Of a stretch of 64,000 nt of DNA, positions 24,152 through 33,324 are shown in pieces. The notes under the pieces are model-generated. The model searched no databases. It was not told the origin of the DNA and saw only the letters and a list, made by a program, of their open reading frames with translations. The position numbers and the translations under genes were made by a program. Origin of the DNA: Rhodospira trueperi (lineage in GTDB: Bacteria; Pseudomonadota; Alphaproteobacteria; Rhodospirillales; Rhodospirillaceae). How positions within the stretch are numbered: the first letter of the stretch is position 1; the number at the start of each line of letters is the position of its first letter. Location: positions 203,683 to 267,682 of the forward strand of contig NZ_FNAP01000005.1 of NCBI RefSeq assembly GCF_900101965.1, read 5' to 3'.

Positions 24152-26152
24152 TCAACGCGCCCCTTGGTAGATGCTCTGCGGCGGCAGAACCCAGGGGGGG
24201 CCGGACAGGGGCGCGTCGGTTCGATCAGCCAAGTTCAACACGGGGTCCAATACTGCCACATCCGCTAGGTCAATCCCGTCCAGCGACACCGACACGGGCA
24301 ACCAGCCTTTGTTGATGAGAAACAGCGTGCGTTGCGCTCCGTTCACGGCGAATACCCCCTCGACCATCGGATGGTCGGTGTGCACCGCTCGCAGCGTGGC
24401 ACCGCGCATGGCCGTGCCCATGGCCTGCATCACCATGGCCTGAGGTTTGGCGCTCCAGTCGCTCCGGAACAGTCCCTTATCCCGCAGCGGCCCGGTGTCA
24501 AGAGTCTGGAAGTAATACAGCGCCTTCGCCAGGCCGGTGTTTGCCACGTTGGCGATCACCGAGGACCACCACACCCCCGCGATGCGGCCGTCGAACAACC
24601 CGGCGTCGGACAATCCACCGACGCGGTTGGTCGCTCCGATAATGATTTCCTCTTCCTGGCCGTCCGTGTCGTGCGTTCGGATCAGCTCGCGTGTGCGGTG
24701 GAGCCCCTCAGCGTAAAGGTTGGTGTCCTCCAACTCGAAGATCTCGTACATGTTCCAGACGATCACATCAATGGCGGCATCTTGGTGATCGAGAACGGCC
24801 TCAATCCAGGGCCAGTCGATCAGAGTTTCCGAACTAACGGATCCCAGCGCCGGCGCCGCAAGCGGCACCGATTCGCCAATATCAGTGGCCTCAAGTCCAT
24901 CGATGAACGCGTCCAGGGCGACCAGATAGTCGTCTAGGTCACGGTAACGTGCGCCATTCCACCCTAGGTTTGGCTCATTCAAAACCTGTAAGGCCAAGGT
25001 GTCCATAGGCCGTCCCGTTTCGCGGTGCACCGCCGCCAACTCGGTGCCGGCCCATTTCCCGGCCGCCTCAAAGGCAGCCGCCAACGGCCACCCCATCAGC
25101 GTATCGCTCACACTCCGCATGACAACGAGGGAAAACACATCAGCGCGCGGAGCCAACCTCTCTGGGTGCGAGAAACGATCCGTCTCTGGATCGCCGCGCT
25201 GATGCAGGAATATCTTGTCGGCGCTGACGCCGTGATCCAGGATTTGTCTTTCTCGCGCGTTGCCCGGCGGGCCCAAATGCCCCACCGAGCCCAAAATGGG
25301 CGGGCGTAGGGCCGTCATTCCGATGGTTGCCCGAACCGCAACCGGTGCCGGGTCTTCGAGGGTGAAAAGGTCGGTGGGACGGATCGCCAAGCGGTTCGGC
25401 ACGCCTTCCAGCCAGAACGCCACATCGTTTCCCAGCAAATCGACCGACCAAACCCCCGGCGCCGGGTCGGACACCCGCTGCGTACTTGGCACGAACTCGT
25501 CAGGTTCTTCGTCGGGGGTGAAATAGGTCGCGATCTCCGGGTCAACCGTGACGCCGTTCGTCAGGTCGCTGTGCGACCAGCCATCTCTGGCCATGCGCGC
25601 TCGAAAGCCGTCCGGACCCTGGATTTCGGCCACGCCGTCGCTCGCGCGCAACCCAACGCGGTTGTTGAAGGCGGCGGTGAAGGCGTCGGTGCCGCTGGGT
25701 ACGGTGAAATAGGTCCGCGTGGTGTGTGGCAGGCGCAGGGACGTCTGGTAAAGGAGTGGCTGAAACGCGGTCTTGGCGCCCGACACGTTGACCTCGGCCA
25801 TGTAGCTGCGCTTCAAGTGCAGGACATGAAGGCCCGGCGAACTGAGCCTGATGGTTTCCGTCGTGCTGAGGGTTCGTGACGTATCCAGCCTCTGGAGGAC
25901 GCGCGCGTCCGGCCCAAAAAGGGTCACCGCCTCGGCCCAGCCGTAAACCGGAGCAAGGGTCACCGTGAGATCGGCCACGGTGCCCGGTTCGACAAGGATA
26001 AGCACCTTGCCACCGCGCAGGCCGGCAAGTGTCGTTTCGGCGCCAGCCGATGGGAAGGGCGCTGAGATGAGTGCGGCGAAGAACGCCAAAAGCGACATGA
26101 GCGCCTTTCCCTCGCGCAAAAAGCGCGCGAACAATATCGAACAGTGCTTCAT
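24152..26152 (-). CDS. Secreted GH-A-like glycosidase-fold protein of the EPS locus
   Basis: Protein of 666 residues with an N-terminal signal peptide (LLAFFAALISAPFPSAGA). Residues about 40-260 look beta-rich. The middle (about 270-570) resembles a TIM barrel: LALQVLNEPNLGWNG near residue 395 carries the Asn-Glu-Pro acid/base motif of clan GH-A. The strand-7 position that normally holds the nucleophile Glu reads EEEIIIGATNRVGG, so that residue is uncertain or missing. A short beta domain ends the protein. It probably trims or binds the exported polysaccharide in the periplasm. GGAGGAG lies five bases before the start. I cannot assign a GH family number. Confidence 0.6.
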   Translation of the reverse strand: MKHCSILFARFLREGKALMSLLAFFAALISAPFPSAGAETTLAGLRGGKVLILVEPGTVADLTVTLAPVYGWAEAVTLFGPDARVLQRLDTSRTLSTTETIRLSSPGLHVLHLKRSYMAEVNVSGAKTAFQPLLYQTSLRLPHTTRTYFTVPSGTDAFTAAFNNRVGLRASDGVAEIQGPDGFRARMARDGWSHSDLTNGVTVDPEIATYFTPDEEPDEFVPSTQRVSDPAPGVWSVDLLGNDVAFWLEGVPNRLAIRPTDLFTLEDPAPVAVRATIGMTALRPPILGSVGHLGPPGNARERQILDHGVSADKIFLHQRGDPETDRFSHPERLAPRADVFSLVVMRSVSDTLMGWPLAAAFEAAGKWAGTELAAVHRETGRPMDTLALQVLNEPNLGWNGARYRDLDDYLVALDAFIDGLEATDIGESVPLAAPALGSVSSETLIDWPWIEAVLDHQDAAIDVIVWNMYEIFELEDTNLYAEGLHRTRELIRTHDTDGQEEEIIIGATNRVGGLSDAGLFDGRIAGVWWSSVIANVANTGLAKALYYFQTLDTGPLRDKGLFRSDWSAKPQAMVMQAMGTAMRGATLRAVHTDHPMVEGVFAVNGAQRTLFLINKGWLPVSVSLDGIDLADVAVLDPVLNLADRTDAPLSGPPWVLPPQSIYQGAR

Positions 26153-26225
26153 GTCGACTCCTCCCGTCAGAAGGTCAATCCAGGCCCGGACTGCTAAACG
26201 GAGGCCCTTTGCGTCCCCATTGACG

Positions 26226-26894
26226 TCAAGGCACCTGAGTGGCCGTCTGGTTCGGGTGTTTTCGCTGTCGCGGACGGGCGATGACCGGTGTGTTGCGCGT
26301 GATCTTCCGTGTCAGGACCGGCTTGCGAAAAAGCCGAATGATCTTGACTCCTTCGAGCGTGTCGCGCGAGCCCAAATAGGAATGGAAGGCCACTGCTTTC
26401 TTGTTTTCGACATTGATGTAGGAAAAGAGCGTTTTATAACCGGCCTCGTAGTAGTGGCGCATGACAGCCCAGGCGGCATGGTTGGCTAGGAAGCCGCTGC
26501 GCCGGTCTTTCGAAACAAGAAAATCGAACCCATATATCTCGTCGTCTTTGAGTTCGACCTCCATGTTCATATAGTTTTCAAAAAAACTCTTCCTAGCGAT
26601 CCATATATAGCCGATGACTTCATCATTGTTCAAAAGCAGCCACCCGTCTAGTCCATCACGTTTTAGTCGTTCGCGACAAAAGGTCGTTTTTCCCGGATAG
26701 GTAGAAGTGACGCGATTCAGGTTCGAGTCCGTAATTTGTTCTATGGTTACGCCAGCATATCGCCCCTGTGACGTCTTTGAGTAGAGGTCCACTCTGACTT
26801 CAGCGAGAACCTCGCTGCCAATCACTTTGTGTCGGAACTGGGCCAGGGCACGCCCAAAAAAATCACTCAGACTTTTCTTACGGAACCTAGACAT
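26226..26894 (-). CDS. GNAT-like acetyltransferase of lower GC
   Basis: Protein of 222 residues. The central block WLLLNNDEVIGYIWIARKS, then FDFLVSKDRRSGFLANHAAWAVMRHYYEAGYKTLFSYINVENKKAVAFHSYLG, follows the GNAT pattern of acceptor strand, CoA-binding loop (KDRRSGFL in place of RxxGxG) and the late N-x-x-A motif. A role in acylating a sugar precursor is likely from context. The start overlaps the stop of the upstream GT4 gene (TAATG). Base composition is clearly more AT-rich than the neighbours, with runs such as tatatagccgatgac, which suggests recent acquisition. Confidence 0.7.
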   Translation of the reverse strand: MSRFRKKSLSDFFGRALAQFRHKVIGSEVLAEVRVDLYSKTSQGRYAGVTIEQITDSNLNRVTSTYPGKTTFCRERLKRDGLDGWLLLNNDEVIGYIWIARKSFFENYMNMEVELKDDEIYGFDFLVSKDRRSGFLANHAAWAVMRHYYEAGYKTLFSYINVENKKAVAFHSYLGSRDTLEGVKIIRLFRKPVLTRKITRNTPVIARPRQRKHPNQTATQVP

Positions 26895-28126
26895 TACTGG
26901 CCTCTCCGTTTGGATGTCGCCAGGGCGGCGCACAGAAAATCGTCCCACCGCCCCGCGCCGGTGGCGCCGTCGAAGTAGTCCGCCCGACGTCTGGCCGCCG
27001 AAATCAAGCGTTCGGCTAGGGCTCCGTCCTCTAGGATCCGGTCGATGGCTGCCGTCATCATGCGCTCGGCGGCAAGGGGCGGACCGTCGGGGGATGACCA
27101 AGTTTCGCCTACAGGCGGTACCATGACGGCACTTTCGCCAACCTCGATATCTTCGGCAACGGAGTCAAGTCGGCTGCCCGGGGCCAGGATCTCACGCGGT
27201 CCGGACTTACAGTCCGCGGATATGATCGGTGTCCCGCAAGCCAGCGCCTCAAGCAGGACCATCGGCATGCCCTCGTACAGGGACGGCAGCACGAACAGAT
27301 CGGCCCGCCTGATCCAGCTAAACGGATTGCCCTGGAAGCCCACGAACATCACCTGATCAGCGACGCCAAGATCGGCCGCGTAGCGTTCAAGTTCGGCCCG
27401 CATGGGCCCGTCGCCGAGGATGATCAGCCGCCCATCCTCTCGAACGCCCGACTCCGCAAAGGCCCGGATCAGGTGCCAATGCCCCTTTTGCCGCACCAAC
27501 CGGCCAACGGTGATGATCGTCTTCCCGGCGACGAAGGCATGCGCCGCACCCTCCGGTATGGGTTCCCGGGACGCATTTTCGAGGCTCGACACGTCAACCG
27601 AGTTGGGGATCACCGCCAAGCGGTCGCGCAACGGCGGGCAACGTTGGGCCACGTCGTCGGCCGAGACCTGGGAGACACAAACCACATGGCCAACCGTTCG
27701 CGGTGCCAAGTGGCGGTACAGCAGGGTGGCGGCCAGACGCTTCACGGCCGTCTTGTTCGGCAGACTGGCGCTCAGGTAGTTGTGGACCGTCATGACCTTG
27801 ACCGCAGACATGGGAACCAGGGCCACGTAGACGTTGGCGCGCTCCATATGGGCGACCACCACGTCGTATCGGTGCCGCCGCACCAACCGCCACAAGCGAA
27901 CCGCGACCACAGGCCCGGCCAGAATCTTTTTCCAGGTAGCGCCAGCCACCGAAACCCTCGACAGGTATTCCACCGCCACGCCTTCCGGTGGGGCGATGAC
28001 GGTCTCCTGGTCGCAGGCGATGACCGTCACGTCATGGCCGAGAGCCTGGAGGCCACCGGACAGGGAAAGCACGATCCGTTCCGCTCCGCCGCCCCCCAAC
28101 GACGCGATCAGCATGGCGATTTTCAT
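26894..28126 (-). CDS. Glycosyltransferase family 4, EPS locus
   Basis: GT-B glycosyltransferase of 410 residues that adds a sugar to the lipid-linked repeat unit. It opens MKIAMLIASLGGGGAERIV, the donor-independent N-terminal motif, and has TVGRLVRQKGHWHLI, LIILGDGPMRAELE and the EX7E-like segment LPSLYEGMPMVLLEALACGTPIIS, all diagnostic of GT4. The sugar donor is unknown. The start overlaps the stop of the next GT gene upstream (ATGA), so the two GTs are translationally coupled. Confidence 0.92.
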   Translation of the reverse strand: MKIAMLIASLGGGGAERIVLSLSGGLQALGHDVTVIACDQETVIAPPEGVAVEYLSRVSVAGATWKKILAGPVVAVRLWRLVRRHRYDVVVAHMERANVYVALVPMSAVKVMTVHNYLSASLPNKTAVKRLAATLLYRHLAPRTVGHVVCVSQVSADDVAQRCPPLRDRLAVIPNSVDVSSLENASREPIPEGAAHAFVAGKTIITVGRLVRQKGHWHLIRAFAESGVREDGRLIILGDGPMRAELERYAADLGVADQVMFVGFQGNPFSWIRRADLFVLPSLYEGMPMVLLEALACGTPIISADCKSGPREILAPGSRLDSVAEDIEVGESAVMVPPVGETWSSPDGPPLAAERMMTAAIDRILEDGALAERLISAARRRADYFDGATGAGRWDDFLCAALATSKRRGQ

Positions 28127-29313
28127 GTCGCAGCCTCCAGGGTGCCGTCGATCAGGTTGAGATAGCGGTCTGCCATGGCATCCATGGTAAACGTCTGGCG
28201 GACCCGAGCCTGCCCGTCGGCCGCTTTCGCCAGCGCCGCGTCCGGCGCGCCGACCACCGCCGCCAAGGCGTCCGCCAGGGCCGCCGGGTCTCTTGGCGGG
28301 ACCAGCCAGCCATCGTCACCGACCACGAGGGGCGTTTCGCCGACCGCCGTGGCCACCACGGGGAGGCCGGCCGCCATCCCTTCCAGCAGGGCCAGGGAAA
28401 GGCCCTCGGTTAGGGATGGAAGGATAAATCCGTCGTAGGTCGCAAGCAGACGCCCGACATCGTTGCGCATCCCCAGCAGGCCGATCTGCCCGCCGAGCCC
28501 ATGGTCCGAGATCAGGGCCTCCACCTGGGGCCGCAGCGGGCCATCCCCCACCAGATCGAGGCGGACCGCGATCCCGGAGTCGCGGAGATGCGCCATCGCG
28601 GCAACGAGAACATCCTGTCCCTTTTCCTCCGACAACCGGCCGACACACACGAAGCGCGGCGGGTCGGCCATGGGGCGAGCATCGCGCCCCTCAATGCCGG
28701 CCATGGTGATCCCGTTGGGGATGATGACCAGGTCGTCGCGGCGATGCCCGTGTGCCAGCAGGTGATCGGCCACCGAACGAGAGACACAGACATGTCGGCT
28801 GATCGCGCCGGCGCGGAACCGCTCCATCAGGCGCCGTTTCAGCCCGTGCCCGCGGTACGTCTCGCCACCGTGCGCCTGCAGGAACGGACCCCGGTAACCG
28901 GCCAAGGCGGTCGCAAGGCGCGACCACAGTCCGGCGGAACTCAGTCTTGCGTGGATCAGGGCCGGCCGGAGCCGGCGAACCAGACCCGCCAGGGCGATCA
29001 CGCGACCCAGCTTCGACCGGTTGGCCAAGCTGACCACGTCAACCCCGGCGGCCTGGATCGGCGTCAACAGCTCGCCGCCCATCAGCGTCACCAGAACATG
29101 CTGGTAACGCTCTTCGGAGCGCGCCTTCAGGGTCCGGATCAGCATTGCCAGCAGTCGCTCCTCGCCGCCCGGGTTGAGGTGTTGGATAACGTGCAGAACG
29201 ACCGGGAGCGCCGGCTCCGTGGCGGCGCTACCCGGTTTCGGGGCTCCGGTAATCGCGCGCCGAAATCCGGGCAAAAGCGAGAACCAGCCAGAATGACTTA
29301 TTAAGGAGGACAT
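28123..29313 (-). CDS. Glycosyltransferase family 4, EPS locus (start uncertain)
   Basis: GT-B glycosyltransferase of about 396 residues. VVLHVIQHLNPGGEERLLAML is the conserved N-terminal motif, and FVCVGRLSEEKGQDVLVAAM, LVGDGPLRPQVE and LPSLTEGLSLALLEGMAAGLPVVAT mark the GT4 donor domain. The ATG at 29313 lies 85 bases inside the upstream ligase gene and has no clear ribosome-binding site, so a later TTG or GTG start is possible; the conserved domain begins only about 35 residues in. Sugar specificity is unknown. Confidence 0.88.
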   Translation of the reverse strand: MSSLISHSGWFSLLPGFRRAITGAPKPGSAATEPALPVVLHVIQHLNPGGEERLLAMLIRTLKARSEERYQHVLVTLMGGELLTPIQAAGVDVVSLANRSKLGRVIALAGLVRRLRPALIHARLSSAGLWSRLATALAGYRGPFLQAHGGETYRGHGLKRRLMERFRAGAISRHVCVSRSVADHLLAHGHRRDDLVIIPNGITMAGIEGRDARPMADPPRFVCVGRLSEEKGQDVLVAAMAHLRDSGIAVRLDLVGDGPLRPQVEALISDHGLGGQIGLLGMRNDVGRLLATYDGFILPSLTEGLSLALLEGMAAGLPVVATAVGETPLVVGDDGWLVPPRDPAALADALAAVVGAPDAALAKAADGQARVRQTFTMDAMADRYLNLIDGTLEAAT

Positions 29314-30619
29314 GCACGAAAAGCCCCATAGCCAGTGTCGAAATGAGCGCCGCCAAAACCGCAGCATAGAAGGCGACCTCAACGAGCGGTGCTGGTCGGA
29401 GAACCGGCCGCGCACACTTCGCTAGGATCATGGCAAGGGCGGTCAAAAAAAGAACCGTGCCGACCAAGCCGTTCTCGGTCAGAACCTGTAAGTAAAGGTT
29501 GTGCGGCATCCGTTCGACGCCGTAAAGAAAGGGCAACGATTGAAACTCCGGTTTGGCATGCAACCACGCGAAGGTGCCCGGTCCCGATCCAAGGAGAGGG
29601 TATTTCTCAAATATTCGCATTCCAACGTCAATGTAATTGGCGCGACGAAGCAATGAAAGTTCTGTTGCTCTTTGCCCGTCCCCAAACAGGTTGCCCAGAG
29701 ATGCCAATCTTTCTACGTACTCGGCCGGCAGCACGAATGGTAAAAAGACGAGGCTGGCCACAAGCCCAATGACGTGGAATGGCGTGATGTGACGCCACAG
29801 CAGGAGCACGGGAGCGGCCATCCCCACCGCCAGCGCGAGAAACGCCGAGCGCGAGAACGTCATCACAATCCCACCCAGCAGGATGGCTGTGCAGGCCAGC
29901 CAGAACAGGCGAACCAACGGCTGAGACGGCTGAATCACCCGCGCCGCGCTCAGAAAGGCCGGCAGGAACAGGATCAACGCATAGTCGTTGGGCGACTGCG
30001 TGGTGGCGCCCGTGATCCGGGTCAGGCTGTCATCGGTGAACGAAGAGAACATGTTGCTGCCAGTGGACGACCCAAACAGTCCAAGGATAACCGACAGGAC
30101 GGACGGAAGGATGACGGCCAATTCGAGACGCAGCTTAAACCGCGGCCAAAGTTCCGCGTATCGGGTAATAAAAAAATACAGAAGTGCGACGCTGACCAGT
30201 CTTCGAATCGTTCCTAGGCTTCCTAGGACGTTCACGGAAAACGGCACCATAATAATTGCGAATACAACAAACAAAGCCAAAAATTTTTCTTCGGTCGAGA
30301 GCGGCAGTAGGGTGAGCTTCCCGGATGCCAACTGAATAACGTAGGCAGTCGCGACAATCGGAAATAGCAGTTTGAACAGCGACAACGTTGGTCCGGCATT
30401 CGGCAACTGGGCGAAAAAATCCAGCGGAATGAGGGCCACCAGGAGCAAGAGTGTATGATCCGGGTAGCGAAGGCAGATCAACAAGGCGATCAACCCGGCC
30501 GGCAGGCCGAACAGCAGCAAAGGCACTGTCGGGTCCACATATCCCGACACGAACGCCGTGACCGAGAACAGCAGGGCGGTCAGGAGGACAAGGCTCGTCT
30601 GTCCAAACGACGCACTCAC
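29228..30619 (-). CDS. O-antigen ligase / Wzy-type polymerase
   Basis: Inner-membrane protein of 463 residues with about 12 helices. The Wzy_C domain is visible as ILLGGIVMTFSRSAFLALAVGM, followed by the large periplasmic loop with MRIFEKYPLLGSGPGTFAWLHA and MPHNLYLQVLTENGLVG, the conserved G-x-G-x-G and H-N-x-x-L elements. In this context it likely polymerises the EPS repeat unit; ligases share the same fold. It starts GTG, overlapping the stop of a small upstream ORF (GTGA), and its 3' end overlaps the next glycosyltransferase frame. Confidence 0.9.
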   Translation of the reverse strand: MSASFGQTSLVLLTALLFSVTAFVSGYVDPTVPLLLFGLPAGLIALLICLRYPDHTLLLLVALIPLDFFAQLPNAGPTLSLFKLLFPIVATAYVIQLASGKLTLLPLSTEEKFLALFVVFAIIMVPFSVNVLGSLGTIRRLVSVALLYFFITRYAELWPRFKLRLELAVILPSVLSVILGLFGSSTGSNMFSSFTDDSLTRITGATTQSPNDYALILFLPAFLSAARVIQPSQPLVRLFWLACTAILLGGIVMTFSRSAFLALAVGMAAPVLLLWRHITPFHVIGLVASLVFLPFVLPAEYVERLASLGNLFGDGQRATELSLLRRANYIDVGMRIFEKYPLLGSGPGTFAWLHAKPEFQSLPFLYGVERMPHNLYLQVLTENGLVGTVLFLTALAMILAKCARPVLRPAPLVEVAFYAAVLAALISTLAMGLFVHVLLNKSFWLVLAFARISARDYRSPETG

Positions 30620-30762
30620 GGGGTCCGCCTTTCGACCGTTGCCTCGCCAGAGGGCGCATCAGCGTCAAGTGTGCCCATACGCAGAACAGGCGCTGCAGTC
30701 ACAGTCACCGCCAAACGGGTCATGAGCCACGGCAACCGGTAGACTGCGTTGGGTGCGGTCAC
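30616..30762 (-). CDS. Coupled 48-codon small ORF between acyltransferase and Wzy genes
   Basis: A small frame with GTG start at 30762 and TGA stop at 30616. Both ends form a GTGA overlap with the neighbours: its start overlaps the stop of the acyltransferase gene, and its stop overlaps the start of the Wzy gene. Without it there would be an unexplained 139-base gap in a tightly packed operon. The product, 48 residues, has a mildly hydrophobic stretch (WLMTRLAVTVTAAPVLRM) and an acidic tail; a short amphipathic or membrane peptide is possible. I do not recognise it. Confidence 0.5.
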   Translation of the reverse strand: MTAPNAVYRLPWLMTRLAVTVTAAPVLRMGTLDADAPSGEATVERRTP

Positions 30763-31805
30763 GCGTCCCTCCCGGCGCGGCGGTCCCGCCACGCTTTCAC
30801 ATGTTGGTAGGCGCCGAAGGCAGCGCGGTGGGCACGCCCAGCCAGGGTCGGAGCGAAGGCGATCAGGCGCTCCCGGTCGACACTTCCGGTCGCCAAGTAG
30901 CGCTTGACGTCGTCAGCGTCTCCCAGCAGGTTCACTGCAGCGAAACCGGCGTTCCAGGCCACTTCCAGGTTTCGGAAGTGGAGCAGCTTCCCGACCCCGG
31001 TCTTGCGCACGGCCTCGTCGAAGCACTTGTTGTAACTGAAGCATCGCCGTCCCTTGACGATGTCCAGATCCCACGCCACCGGCCGGCCGTCGATCCGTGT
31101 CAGGACCAGATGCACCTGCGCCGCGCGGATGGCGGCCATGGCTTGCTCGCGGCGTGCGCTGTTGAACAATCCCACGTCCCGTTTCCAGCTCCGGCTTTCC
31201 ACGTCGGCCAATTCGTCAACCAGCGCCTCCGGAAACGGCCCGGCGTGACGCACCTGCTCGACATCGCCGAGGGCGGCAAGCTTGCGCTCTGAAGCCGCCA
31301 GCTTGCGAAACTCTGAAACATGGTGCGCCCGGAAATGGTCCTCGAAGCGTCCGCGCTCGGAGCACGGCGGGAACCCGACCACCGGGCTGCGCCGACCCGG
31401 GATGGTCTGGACGGTCCAGCCCTCACCGCCGAAGCGCTCTCGCAACCCTAGGGCGGTCACTTCTGAATTCGGCAGTTCCACGGACAAGGCATGGAAGCCG
31501 AACCTCGTCAGGGCCGCCGGCAACGTCGCGATCGCCGCAGCAAGCTCGGAGCCCGGTCCCACGCCGACCGTACTGACCTCCGAATTGATGTAACCGCCCA
31601 GGACCATCCACCCGGGAGCCAGGGAGGCAAACGGCACCCAGGTCTTGCCATTGCGCAGGCAGCCCAATCGATCACCACGGTCAAGGCGCAGCCAAGGCAG
31701 CGACATGAAGGGATCGTTGTCGACACCGCGAGCCAAGGCGGCCTCGGCCTCGTCGGTCAAGCCCACGCCCGGCCGCCCAGCCAACTGCCAATCGGGTCCA
31801 TCCAT
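30759..31805 (-). CDS. FemAB/BioF2-like acyltransferase (GNAT fold), EPS locus
   Basis: Protein of 348 residues. The C-terminal half (about 150-320) is the CelD/BioF2-like acetyltransferase domain: HHVSEFRKLAASERKL, then VESRSWKRDVGLF, VHLVLTRIDGRPVAWDLDIVKGRRCFSYNKCFDEAVRKTGVGKLLHF. Such proteins attach acyl or amino-acyl groups and are frequent in EPS operons, where they decorate sugars. The start at 31805 is preceded by a strong GGGAGGAGGGG site. It lies 14 bases after the Wzz-type gene and is coupled to the small ORF downstream. Confidence 0.8.
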   Translation of the reverse strand: MDGPDWQLAGRPGVGLTDEAEAALARGVDNDPFMSLPWLRLDRGDRLGCLRNGKTWVPFASLAPGWMVLGGYINSEVSTVGVGPGSELAAAIATLPAALTRFGFHALSVELPNSEVTALGLRERFGGEGWTVQTIPGRRSPVVGFPPCSERGRFEDHFRAHHVSEFRKLAASERKLAALGDVEQVRHAGPFPEALVDELADVESRSWKRDVGLFNSARREQAMAAIRAAQVHLVLTRIDGRPVAWDLDIVKGRRCFSYNKCFDEAVRKTGVGKLLHFRNLEVAWNAGFAAVNLLGDADDVKRYLATGSVDRERLIAFAPTLAGRAHRAAFGAYQHVKAWRDRRAGRDA

Positions 31806-31819
31806 GGACCCCTCCTCCC

Positions 31820-33289
31820 TCACGAGTATTTCGGTACGCAGCCAAGGCATGGGACATCCACGAGCTTCAGTTCACTGGGCTGAAGGACAATGTCCTCGAA
31901 GGAATAGGAGACATAGGCCAACAGGGTCCCCAGGAACCCGGAGACGATGACAAACAGGGGCAACAGGATGATGAGTTGCGGCCAGACCGGGTCGTCGTCC
32001 GTGAACGGTTCGCGGATCACCGAGATGGTGTTCGTGGAGTGCTCACGCAGGATGTTTTGAACACGGATTTCCTGGGCCTTCCGAGAGAACGCCAAATAGG
32101 ACTCGCGAACTAGGTCGGCGTCCTGTTCCATCGTGTCCAGGGTCTGCTGATCGGTGGTCATCTCGATCAGCCCTTGTTTCAGGGATTGTGCTGCTTCGCG
32201 ATGCAGGGCAATCCGTTCTGTCAGGGCCTCCATTCGCCCGGTGAAATACCCGACCTTGGCATCCTGATAGCGCTCGTAGAGCGACTGAAGCACGGTTTCC
32301 AGGCTCCGCCGACGCGGCGAGCCCGGCGGCAACTGGGCGATCTCGGCTTCCTTGGCGACAATCTCGTCGGACAGCATGGCCGTGATGGGGTTGGCCTGCG
32401 AGATTTCCTGACCGATAGCCAGGATGTTGGGGCCAGTCGTTGCGCTCCGCATCTGCAACTTGGCCTCCTCCAGTTCCCCCTCCAGGTTCCGGATCGCTTC
32501 GCTGTGGGCTTCGATGCCAGCGGTGAACTCAGACCGCAGGGTATCAACGTCGGCCAAGTCCCGCGCGCGGCGGAAGCGGGTGATCTCGTCCATCAGGGCG
32601 TCGTAGGTGGCGCGTTGGGCTGCAGCGTCGGCGGCGTAGACCGACACCGCGTTTTCGGACCCAAAGATCCTCGCCCGGTCATTCAAATAAGCATCCACCA
32701 GCAGGCGCTGGATTTCAACAAGTTTGGACCGATCAAAAAAGCTAACCTTGACCTCAATGATGTGAGTTCCCTCCAGTGGGGCGGCAACAATTAAGCCCCG
32801 TAGCCCCTGCATCTTGGCACGCCAGACATTTAGCTCGTCGATTTCCTTCGGAGTCCCAACAGGAAACGGGAATATACCTGTTATGAAGTCCTTAATTTGG
32901 CCCGTGATCGCAGCCGCTTGGTCCTTGAATGCGCGCACCCAGGCCGGCATGTAATCGACAAAGTTGGTGGAAAAATCAGGATGGCGGGCTTCCAGTTCGG
33001 TCAATACATTGTCCAGCACCGTATCGCTGACCAAAACTTCCATCTCATTGGCCAGGAATTCAGCGTTCATGAAGGGTTGGTTCATGAACACGCCGGTGTC
33101 GGGCAGAATGCGCGAGGTATCCACGTCCGGCGCCTGAACCAGCACTCGGAAATGGCCGACGAAAAGGCGTGGCGACGCCGCCATCAGCACCGCCAGGATC
33201 ACGAGGCTGAACAAAACCATACTGACAATCATGGTTCTTTTGTAAAAGAAAACCATGAGAGCGGTTCTTAGGATTTCGGAGTATTGCAT
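31820..33289 (-). CDS. Wzz/GumC-type polysaccharide chain-length/export protein
   Basis: Inner-membrane protein of 489 residues. One helix near residues 18-40 (TMIVSMVLFSLVILAVLMAAS) and one near 445-470 (LIILLPLFVIVSGFLGTLLAYV) bracket a large periplasmic domain. Residues about 220-420 contain long coiled-coil stretches. It lacks a fused kinase domain; the separate CpsD-like gene at the end of the locus would be its partner. It probably sets chain length and bridges to the Wza-type channel encoded just upstream. Confidence 0.85.
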   Translation of the reverse strand: MQYSEILRTALMVFFYKRTMIVSMVLFSLVILAVLMAASPRLFVGHFRVLVQAPDVDTSRILPDTGVFMNQPFMNAEFLANEMEVLVSDTVLDNVLTELEARHPDFSTNFVDYMPAWVRAFKDQAAAITGQIKDFITGIFPFPVGTPKEIDELNVWRAKMQGLRGLIVAAPLEGTHIIEVKVSFFDRSKLVEIQRLLVDAYLNDRARIFGSENAVSVYAADAAAQRATYDALMDEITRFRRARDLADVDTLRSEFTAGIEAHSEAIRNLEGELEEAKLQMRSATTGPNILAIGQEISQANPITAMLSDEIVAKEAEIAQLPPGSPRRRSLETVLQSLYERYQDAKVGYFTGRMEALTERIALHREAAQSLKQGLIEMTTDQQTLDTMEQDADLVRESYLAFSRKAQEIRVQNILREHSTNTISVIREPFTDDDPVWPQLIILLPLFVIVSGFLGTLLAYVSYSFEDIVLQPSELKLVDVPCLGCVPKYS

Positions 33290-33324
33290 AGGTCCCGTTC
33301 GCCTTTCACGGGTTCAGTCTGCGG

